DNA of 64,000 nt from contig NC_091976.1 of assembly GCF_036711975.1 (NCBI RefSeq), positions 6,510,001 through 6,574,000 of the forward strand, read 5' to 3'. Under the pieces are notes generated by a model. The model saw nothing but the letters and a program-made list of their open reading frames with translations. It was not told the origin of the DNA and ran no database searches. Below, one piece after another: positions 55,575 to 64,000 of this stretch. A program made the position numbers and the translations under genes. Origin of the DNA: Onthophagus taurus. Lineage: Eukaryota; Arthropoda; Insecta; Coleoptera; Scarabaeidae. How positions within the stretch are numbered: position 1 is the stretch's first letter; every line of letters begins with the position of its first letter.

Positions 55575-58500
55575 CAGGGTTGGTATTTTACATGTAAAAA
55601 ATCTAATTTATTATTTTACATGTAGAACATGTAAAAAACAATTTCTACATGTAAATTTTGTAAAATATGTAAAATACGTAAAATACGAAAAAATCACGTA
55701 TTTTATTTGAGGTTATGTCAGTTAAATACGTCAGATGTCAATATAACCACTAAATAAGGTTATGTGGGTTTGTGTTGTATTTTGTATTAACCCACCCCAG
55801 CAACTTAAGTAAGGTTATGTTCTATGTATCGATTAGTATCGAATTCATTTAATAATGACTTCTAAAAGTGAAAAACTTAATTCTACTTGCAATATTGGCA
55901 ATGACAATGATAGTCGCGCTCGTCATCGCGCTTGTGGCAAGCCACGAAAAAATGAGTATGTTAGCTTGGCATTCAATCCGGAAGTAAATACAATGCAAAA
56001 TGTAACGTGTGTAACAAATTATTAAAAAACACAGCTATTAGTAGATTGAAATTGCACAGGTAAGCATATTTGCATATACGTACAAACCAACCACTTTAGT
56101 AAAATTGATAACTAATAACTAGTATCTTTTTATCTATCTAGAAAGTCATGCAAAATTATAAAAACAAACTTATCACCATCTGTTGAATCCAGTTCAATGT
56201 CAATTTGTTTGGAATCAGATTCTGAGATTCAGAAATTTAATAATAATAACTCCATTGATAATGATAATATGAATATTAGCCAAATCGATAGTGGTCAAGC
56301 AAAACAGGATGATGTCGACTATGACGACAATATCAACGTACAAGAATTGGTAAGTAGTAATCATCTAATTAGTTGTTTTACAACTTGTAGTTTTATATTG
56401 TTTCTTAAATATTCAGGCTGCCTCTGAAGAAGCTAATAATACGATTGATGTTTACGTATGTAATACAAGTAGTACAAGTGAAATGTTGCAAATGTTGCCA
56501 TCAGGTTCAACTTCAACAGCCGTTACCATGGATTCTCTACCAAGTGCAAGTAGACCTTCAAGTTCAACAACTACGTCTAAAACCGCCAAATCAAAGAAAA
56601 AAGCGTCAAAACTGGATAACTATATAGACACCATTTCTGTTAAAGAAGAAGACAGCATTACACAAGCAATAGCAGAATTTTTTTTTGCCTGCAACATTCC
56701 ATTTAATGTAATTGAATCTAAATATTTTGACAACTTAATAAAAAAATTGTGTCCTGCCTATGCAAAAAGAAAACCTGGTAGAAAAACTTTATCAAGTACT
56801 CTATTGGATTCTGTATACAATAACTTAATCTCAGAAACTAAATTTGGAATAGATCAAGAAACTGTAGTTCTTATTGATGGATGGAAAAACACCTCAAGTA
56901 ATTCAAAAATTATTACATGTACACTTCAGACAGTTGGAGGTATATTTATGTCTTTATTATTTTTCTGATTTATACTGGGTGCAATGTGCAACAAAAATCT
57001 GGAATACAATACCAAATAAATCCAACATTGTTGGTGTTATATTATGGTTAATTGCAATAATTATTTTTGATTATCGATTATTATAATTAGAGCATTTTTT
57101 GTTTAAATTAAAAATCATGGAATTATTTGCTATACACCAGATTTTTGTGAAATCCTTTAAAATTAAACTTTTTACTGTTTAGGTCAAAGAGCATTCCTCA
57201 ATGCTTGGGATTTAACTGGTGAAGCAGAAACTGCCCAAAAACTGGTTCACATAATAAATGAAGCAATAGATTTGGCTAAACGTACATACCATTCCCAAAT
57301 ATATGTAATTATATCTGACAATGCAAGTGCAATGGTACGAATGGGGAAAGATATGAATCATTGTCTCTGGCATTCAACGTGCAATAGCCACACCGCCAAC
57401 CTTCTAGCCAAAGATGTACAGGATAAAGAATGCACCAATTCTGTTACAACTGTTTTAAAGGAATTTAAACAAGCGGACAATGAAAGGGCTATAACGCCGT
57501 TACGTACCGGAATCAACAAAAAAAAATTGAAATAAATTGATCCCGATACGTTTTGTATAAAGTACAAGCTTGTCTTTTGAAACGTAGTAAAACCAAAAAA
57601 AAAGTTCGACGAGAAAAAAAAAATAAAAAAAAAATCACCCCAAAATTTAGATTTTACCCTTACAATCTGCAATAATTTATTTGCAAGGTAAGTAAAATTT
57701 TTAAATGTTTATAGTAAATTCTCAAATGTAAGTATTATTAACCTTTTTTTTTTTTACAGCGATTCAACACATTAATGAACACAAAATAACTTTACATATA
57801 CGTTCTGACCTTGATATGGGTAAGATTCTTCTTTATGCAGCGATTCCTCTGGAGAGGGAAAGTATTCGGAGTTGGCAGAGGGGAGGCACTCCACCATACA
57901 ATTATATTATTTGATTTTTTTTTCTTTTGGAATGGAAAAATCCCAACGTAAAAATCCAAAGAAATTATTCCCGGAATAATAATATCCCAAAATAGGAGGC
58001 CTAAAAATTAGTAAATGGACGATACAAAAAAAATTAGAAAAGGAGGAGAAAGAGAAAAAGAAAAAGAATTGTTAAATTATTAAGTTAAACAATTTTTTTT
58101 TTTTTTTTTTTTTTTGGAATTATCAAATATTATAAGTATTGATTGTGTCTGAATAAATGATTGAATGATTAAATTTCTATTAAATTACTATCACATACCT
58201 CAGATGTTAAAGGCCTCGCACGTGTGAAAAGTAAATCGACTCAAAACGCAAAATAGCCGGGTTAACCGTAAGAAAGAACTTAAACTTGTTCTCAAATAAA
58301 TTGTCGATGTGATGATCCCGATTAATTCGGATGCGTTAAATCAAATTATGACCAAATGAATCACTCAAAATGTCAACCAAAACGCCTACACAACGACGCT
58401 ACACGTTGAGTCTCGTGCCACCAAAAAGAGTGAGACTTCCTCTTCGAAAACCTAAATCCAATTTCAAAAAAAAAAACTCGACCTGCGCGCAATAACTTTT

Positions 58501-59515
58501 CCGTATGAAATTTAAAATAAGTAAAGAATTAAGAAAATGACATCTATTAAAGAGAAGGCGAAATATAAGAAAAGAATAGAAAGAAAAGAAAATTTACAAT
58601 GATAATTCCGTACAAATGAAGGAATAATAGGAAGGGAAAAAAAGGATCTCCAGATTCTGTCGCTTAAAAAAAAATTACAATATAAAAAAAATTTACAAGT
58701 AACATAAATACAAAACATTGGAATAAATTAGACTGTAACAGGGCTATAACAGAAAAAGGTGGTACCAAAATTAAACTTCCATGTGAAACACGATGGTGTA
58801 GCTATCAAAAATCATACAAATGTCTGTTAGATAATTTAAGAATAATGAGGGTTATTGCAGCTGAAACTGATTCAACTTGTAAAAGAATTAAATCAAAAGT
58901 AGTATCATTACTTTTCGATGAAGATTTCATCGATAAAGTAAGAAATCAATTATCTTTATATGAGCCTATTTGCCAGCTAATAAATAATTGTCAGTCCCAA
59001 GACGCATCAATAGCAGATGCCGTGCACTTTTGGCTTGAATTAACTTTGCCCGATAATTTCAAAGATAAATATTCTGCGGTTTTGGCTGCCAGAAAGAAAA
59101 TGGCATTAAATGTATATGCATTAACTGCATATTATTTGCATCCTGTATATGAAAACAAAAAACTCAATTCAGAGCATCTTAGAGAAATACATGCCTTTTT
59201 GTTTAAAATACTTAGCGCCCAAGGTTGCGAAGAATGGGATAACTACGAACGCAATGTTGGGATTTTTCCACAAATCAAAGAGAAGAATATAACAAAACCT
59301 TTATTATTTTGGAGAATGGCAGAAATGGAAAACAAGGAGTTACCACAAGTTGCATTAAAATTATTAAAAATGCCAGCGTCTTCGGGCGAAATCGAAAGGG
59401 TTTTTTCAAATTGGGGATATATCCATTCTTCAATTGAATCGGTGATTGTTGAAAGGTTACTAAGTCCATTGTTCAATGAAATTATATTTGATGTGGATTC
59501 CTATACAAAATCGTG
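55575..59515 (+). pseudogene. hAT element with BED finger, multi-exon transposase, split by an insertion
   Basis: The left end CAGGGTTGGTATTTTACATG (55575) is followed by repeated ACATGTAAAA motifs. The ATG at 55857 starts a BED zinc-finger exon (CNVCNKLL ... LKLHR) with one frameshift. Further exons lie at ~56143-56352, 56419-56938 (FFFACNIPFNVIESKYFDNL, ETVVLIDGWKNTSSNSKIIT) and 57183-57495 (IYVIISDNASAMVRMGKDMN, CNSHTANLLAKDV). A 1.2-kb insertion follows, then 58751-59515: LPCETRWCSYQKSYKCL, and the C-terminal dimerisation motif MPASSGEIERVFSNWGYIHS. The stop is at 59513. The right end was not found. Confidence 0.8.
57496..58740. mobile_element. 1245-bp unidentified insertion with 10-bp target duplication
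   Basis: GGGCTATAAC occurs at 57486-57495 and again at 58741-58750, and the hAT reading frame continues across the pair. The DNA between is AT-rich, has long A/T runs, and shows no ORF with recognisable motifs. Its ends (GCCGTTACGT... and ...GACTGTAACA) are not clear inverted repeats. A 10-bp duplication would fit Mutator-type or an LINE/SINE-like insertion; the type is unknown. Confidence 0.65.
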
Positions 59516-59599
59516 ACCCCGATCATTTGGTGTTAAAACGAACCAAGTCCCGTTAACGGACGTACTAATAATATACGCGTGCTGGATTGTAGTGAAAGT

Positions 59600-59634
59600 T
59601 GAATGGAACTAAGTCACGGACTTAGTTCCATTCA
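59600..59634. repeat. Perfect hairpin, 16-bp arms, 3-bp loop
   Basis: TGAATGGAACTAAGTC (59600-59615), ACG, then the exact reverse complement (59619-59634). It lies ~80 bp upstream of the DUF7869-like gene and may belong to that element's terminus, because related CCAAGTCCCGTTAACGGAC lies just upstream (~59547). Confidence 0.8.
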
Positions 59635-59717
59635 GCACTCACTCATGTTTTCCCATTCTGATTGCACTGTTGTGCGTATGTCTTATTTCCTACCGCGTTG
59701 CCGTCACTTCTGTTAAA

Positions 59718-61275
59718 ATGGAGGTTCAAGAAGTTGCTGGGATAATGAGTGGTAAGAAAAGATCTAAAAACCCTGAAACCTACAAAAGAAACATTATCAA
59801 GAAAGCCAATATAGAAGGAACTGAATACACTAATTACGGTGGGAAGTTAATTCTTGCAAAAAGTATTTGTCGAACATCTAACTGGTAAGTGTTAACTTTT
59901 CTAGGTTAGGTAACAGTGTCTGTATGTTTGTTGATCTTTTTAGTTGCAAAATAAAACGCTGTTTGGAAAAAGTAAACTTTACGGAACGAACCTCTATACT
60001 TGCTGTATTTCACGGTTTAAGCAGCAAAAATGAACAAGACTTGCATTTGCAGCGGTTGATCGAATTTAAATCAATTAAACGAAGAAGACCACGTGTTAGA
60101 GAAAGGCAACACGAAACTACATTGCGACAAGCTTGTTTTGAATATTTTATATTAAACAACAATAAACGTGTCAAAGTCTGCCGAAAAGCATTTGCTCAGC
60201 TTCACCGTATATCCGAAAAACGTATTCTACGTATTCTCGGAAACGCCTAAAGATAAAAGAGGTACGAATCCAAAAACACATTGCATTCCAAAATTAGTAT
60301 GTAAACAGATTCACGACCACATTCAGTCGTTTCCAACAAAAACTACGCATTATTCGGGTCGTAGTATTCAATACTTAGATGCTAGACTTGATGTTAAAAC
60401 AATCTTTGGTTTGTTCAAAGATAAATTCCCTAACACAAAAGTTAAATACGAATTCTATTTAAAAACTTTCAATGAAAATTTTGCACTTCGATTTGGTCGT
60501 CCGCAAATCGATGTATGTTGTACATGCGAAGAGCTCTCCGTGAAAATAAAAACTCCACATTTATCAGAAAATGTGAAACGTGCTGCAAAAGGAGAACTGA
60601 CTGTTCACAAAAGAAGAACCAAGAAATTTTTTACTGCTCTCAAGAATACAGGAGATGAATCGAAAGCAAATCCAACAATTTTAGGTCTGGCATTCGACTT
60701 TATGCAGAATTTGCCACTCCCACATACTCCAGTTGGTGAAATATTTTATTTAAGACAGTTATGGGTGAACACGTTTTGCATTCATAATCTAAAATATGAC
60801 AACTCACAGATTTACATGTACCACGAGGGAATCGCCAAAAAAGGCGCAAACGAGGTGTGCTCATTTATTTATACTGAATTTCAGTAAGTGGTGGCCTCCT
60901 TTGTATAAAAAGACAGCTCTTTCGGATGACAGTAGAGGCAAAAATGTATTTAAAGATAAGAAAATATCTTTCACGCCGTCACAGTTTTATGAATTTACAT
61001 ACTCCTCGGAACATCCTGGAAAAGTAACTACTAATACTTTTATTAACGGTTTTATGAAGTACACTTTTGATTTACGACAGTGTGGACATCGCAAAATTTG
61101 CATGTCTTCCATACCTAAGGCGTATCCTGCTAGAAACGTACCCATTAACAGCAAAAAGCTTGACAACATTAGACAGGTTGTTAAATATGTCAACGCTGAA
61201 GATGATGAAGCTCGAGCATTTTACGAGGAAATTTTGCAGTGGCTAACCACAGAAAACGAGGTGGAAGATGATTAA
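59718..61275 (+). pseudogene. DUF7869-like candidate transposase, second copy, internally deleted
   Basis: The ATG at 59718 opens EVQEVAGIMSGKKRSKNPET and TEYTNYGGK. A short intron (59885-59943) leads to CKIKRCLEKVNFTERTSILA, KRRRPRVRERQHETTLRQAC and CRKAFAQLHRISEKRILRIL. A frameshift near 60240 precedes THYSGRSIQYLDARLDVKTI, CCTCEELSVKIK, LAFDFMQNLPLPHTP (first candidate Asp, ~60700) and FYLRQLWVNTFCIHNL, then YHEGIAKKGANEVCSFI. At ~60885 the frame breaks and the region that should hold WTDNCxGQNKN is missing. The C-terminal 61000-61275 part is open. Same family as 6940-8788 but clearly diverged. Confidence 0.6.
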
Positions 61276-61352
61276 ATTATTATAACTTTAATGTGTTCAT
61301 TTGTATGTGTTATTTGTTCAATAAAGTGTATTCGTTTCAGTCATAACTACCT

Positions 61353-62200
61353 AATGTAATAAAGACACGCTTGATGAAGATCTTCCCGAATTCAAGGAAA
61401 ATTTTCACTTTAAATTATCATTCCCACTGAGAGTTTCTCTTTCTTTCCCTCTTTTCTTCAAGATGTAATGAGTTTTAATCATATATTATTGTGAAATAAA
61501 TTAAAATTAATTAGTTTAAAATGAACACTTTCTGATATATAAAGTGTAATAAAAATTCTTTTTTGATTTGCTGAGGTGATTTATTGAGTTGATTTCCCCT
61601 CTACCCAATTTTCTATGGTTAAATTCGTGTGCAGAGTACCGATACCCAGAGAGCTCTTATGCATCCCGGAACGCTTCAGTATCCTGGTAACATCGGGAAA
61701 AGTAGGATCTCCTGATACAATCATAATTTATTTGTGTTTATATTTCCCTTTTTTAAATAAGAATAAAAAATTTATCGTTTTGTGAGTTACCATAAGAAAT
61801 TATGGATTATTTAAAATTAAAGTGATTAAATTAGAAGAAAGAAAGCCGTAGGAAAGTCTTCTATATAAAGTAAGAAAATTTATTTTAAACTTTAATAAAC
61901 TTTGTAAACTTCACGCGATATACAGCGCGTGTAACATCGGGAAAAGTAGGATCTCCTGATACAATCATAATTTATTTGTGTTTATATTTCCCTTTTTTAA
62001 ATAAGAATAAAAAATTTATCGTTTTGTGAGTTACCATAAGAAATTATGGATTATTTAAAATTAAAGTGATTAAATTAGAAGAAAGAAAGCCGTAGGAAAG
62101 TCTTCTATATAAAGTAAGAAAATTTATTTTAAACTTTAATAAACTTTGTAAACTTCACGCGATATACAGCGCGTGAACCCAGTCTCAACCTTAGTAAGGT
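61353..62200. repeat. Interspersed repeat R, copy 2, with 244-bp internal tandem duplication
   Basis: Matches 55014-55560 from TGTAATAAAGACACGCTTGA to CAGTCTCAACCTTA. Units 61687-61930 and 61931-62174 are almost identical 244-bp tandem copies starting GTAACATCGGGAAAAGTAGG. No coding. The duplication is absent from copy 1, so it arose in this copy or its recent source. Confidence 0.8.
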
Positions 62201-62384
62201 TAGGCTACGGCTACACTGGCGCCGGTTCAGACCAGATCAGACCAGATAAGTGGCTACAGTTGTCCGTTCAGACCGCGTCAGACACGTTTTCACCAGACAC
62301 GTACGTGTACGTTCCGGCGGTCGGTACGAATCAAACGTGTTTGACATTGTCTCAGACTACGGCCGTAAATTGATTTGTGAGACA

Positions 62385-64000
62385 ATGGACAAATCACTTT
62401 TAATCGACATCATCAGAGAAAATCCACCTCTTTGGGATCAACGGGATAAAAGATACCACAACAGGGATATAAAAAGTCTATTATGGAAAGACATTGGAGA
62501 CAAAATGGGCGTTTCAGGTATGTAAAGTGTAATTTATTAGGTAGCTATATTTCATTAGAATTTTACAATGAACCAAAACTAGATATTTAAACAGTTTGTT
62601 TGAAAGGAAACGGATCCGATAGGTCCATTAAAATATCGGTTCAAGTCTTCTCGTATTTGTTTTGCGTCATTTGAATTATTATTAAATGTTCTGCCAATTC
62701 TTCTAGCGTTATTGATGACATTATTTTGATTTTGATTTCTGTAAATTTCAAGCGCTTGTCTCGCTATTGCAATATTAGGAGAGCCTTCAAAATCCATAAC
62801 CATATTGTGCAATAAGCAAATTGTTTTAACAATTTTTATAGCCTTTTCTACATCCGTTTCAATGGCCTTATTTAACAAGCGCCACTTAGCACATAAAATA
62901 CCAAAAGTGCATTCGATACATCTCCTTGCACGGGACAGCCTGTAGTTAAATATTCGTTCCTGATTTGTAAGTTGCCTTTTTGAATAAGGTTTCATTAAGT
63001 ATGTTTTTAACGGGTAGGCATCGTCACCCAACAAAACAAACGGCATATCATCGGGTATTCCGTGAATGGGTGCAGGTGGAGGTAAAGTATTATTGTAATT
63101 TTCCAGAAAATCGTACAAGTTAGAAATGGCAAAAGTTCCTCCGTCACTTTGTCTTCCATAAGAGCCCACGTCAATAAAAATAAATCGACAATCTGCATCC
63201 GCTACTCCTTGCAAAACAATCGAATAAAAATGTTTGTAATTGTAATACATAGTTCCTGACTTTGGTGGACATTTTATTTCTATATGTTTTCCATCGATGC
63301 AACCTACACAATTTGGAAAATTCCATCTTGCGTTGAATTTTGATGAGATTTTTCGAAATCCGTCTTGATTAGGAACTGCCAAGTGTGTAGCACTTAATTT
63401 ATTCCAAAGCGCATCACATAGCTCTTCAACAAGTTTTCCAATTGTATAATGATCAACACGGAAAGAGAATGCTAGCGAACGAAATGACAAGCCAGTCGCA
63501 AAATATCTGAAAAATAAAATATAATTGCAATAACAGTGTCCATTTGAATATTTATTAGCATAAACTTTATATGCAAGTACCTTATGAGCTTTGTTATTTT
63601 TTAGTCGAGCAAGCAAAAAAACAGTGGGAACTTCTACGCGACACGTTTAGAAGAGAATTTAAAAAAGTCAACGCAACTCAGTCAGGTCAAGAAGCAGATG
63701 ATGAATACATTGAGGCTGATTGTAAATGGCCCTACTTCAAATATATGCTGTTCCTGAAAGATGTTTTATTACCCAGAAAAACTGCAACAAATATCCCATC
63801 TGCATCTTCTTCACGTGATTTACTAGACGCATCATCAAGAAACTCCCCAAATAGCGAAGTTTCCGCAATAAATGCGGAAAATGTTACCTCACAGGATGTT
63901 GTTGAAAAAGATTCGGAAATAATAGATAAAGTATCTGAGAAACCTAAACGAAAACGAAACAGTTTCCAAGATGAGGTAATCAATATTGAAAAAAAAAAGG
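62385..64000 (+). CDS. MADF/BESS accessory protein of Harbinger H3, partial
   Basis: Exon 1 (62385-62517) encodes MDKSLLIDIIRENPPLWDQR, NRDIKSLLWKDIGDKMGVSG and ends at a GTATGT donor. After a 1087-bp intron, exon 2 (63605 onward) continues in phase with VEQAKKQWELLRDTFRREFK, WPYFKYMLFLKDVLLPRK, an acidic Ser/Asp linker and PKRKRNSFQDEVINIEKKK to the window end. No stops seen. The intron splits the MADF domain at the same site as in the copies at 15160, 17419, 27060 and 51591, and holds the transposase exon in antisense. Confidence 0.78.
62579..63506 (-). CDS. Harbinger H3 transposase (DDE_Tnp_4), last exon, open
   Basis: Minus strand. The exon begins at a TTTTTCAG acceptor (63507) with RYFATGLSFRSLAFSFRVDH and runs open to TAG at 62579. 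Catalytic motifs: FPNCVGCIDGKHIEIKCPPK (first Asp), FVLLGDDAYPLKTYLMKPYS (second Asp) and RRCIECTFGILCAKWRLL (Glu), followed by NMVMDFEG and a basic tail. Compared with H2 it starts at the same intron position. The first exon should lie beyond 64000, past the accessory gene's second exon. No lesion is visible, so the partner pair may be intact. Confidence 0.85.

Larger units (their letters stand above)
62209..64000. mobile_element. Harbinger element H3, running off the window
   Basis: Left end GGCTACGGCTACACTGGCGC follows TTA (~62206-62208), a plausible PIF/Harbinger target. A CAGACCAGATCAGACCAGAT repeat lies just inside. Accessory exon 1, antisense transposase last exon and accessory exon 2 follow in that order, the interlocked layout. 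The right half lies beyond the window. Confidence 0.75.

Overview
The window looks like a block of AT-rich insect (arthropod) genomic DNA made almost entirely of transposable elements. I recognise no host gene, rRNA, tRNA or CRISPR array. The evidence is the family mix: many piggyBac transposases, PIF/Harbinger transposases paired with MADF/BESS-type proteins, Tc1/mariner DD41D elements, hAT, P (THAP9-like), Merlin, Mutator-like, Jockey-like, Penelope-like and Ty3/gypsy remains, plus short GT-AG introns of about 50-65 bp. That assortment is typical of insects. All family calls come from reading motifs; no database search was run.

Layout. 0-2.2 kb: a HARBI1-type Harbinger relic fused to a hAT relic. 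2.2-3.7 kb: truncated piggyBac A. 3.7-5.5 kb: P/THAP9-like relic. 5.9-6.8 kb: Merlin relic. 6.9-9.0 kb: a DNA element encoding a DUF7869-like protein, with 18-bp terminal inverted repeats. 9.0-10.0 kb: MADF relic. 10.6-13.5 kb: DD41D mariner cut by piggyBac B. 13.5-18.6 kb: Mutator-like, Jockey-like, MADF, Harbinger and mariner fragments. 18.6-21.25 kb: a composite of two piggyBac families. 21.25-24.4 kb: mariner, a hammerhead-like motif, a 32-bp palindrome and a Jockey-like ORF1. 24.4-26.8 kb: piggyBac D with an open two-exon transposase, inserted in a Harbinger end. 27.3-30.3 kb: Harbinger H1. 30.3-33.6 kb: Mutator-like, Penelope-like and mariner pieces. 33.7-35.1 kb: an unassigned, possibly virus-derived gene. 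35.1-37.5 kb: hAT and DD41D. 38.3-45.1 kb: piggyBac E and piggyBac F (F with an open three-exon transposase) inside what may be LTR-element DNA. 45.4-49 kb: MITE, gypsy gag and Harbinger H5. 50.25-52.75 kb: Harbinger H2 with TAA target duplications. 52.8-55 kb: Mutator-like N-terminus cut by DD41D. 55-59.5 kb: hAT with a 1.2-kb insertion. 59.6-61.3 kb: a second DUF7869-like gene. 61.35-62.2 kb: a repeat with an internal 244-bp tandem duplication. 62.2-64 kb: Harbinger H3.

How the genes work together. In each Harbinger element the minus-strand transposase (DDE_Tnp_4 type) and the plus-strand MADF/BESS protein form the usual two-protein system. Here the genes are interlocked: the last exon of each lies inside the intron of the other. 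Clean examples are H1 and H2; H3, H5 and the 16.9-17.9 kb relic agree as far as they survive. The piggyBac families each carry their own short palindromes next to their ends, probably transposase-binding sites. Most other elements are single disabled copies, many nested in one another.
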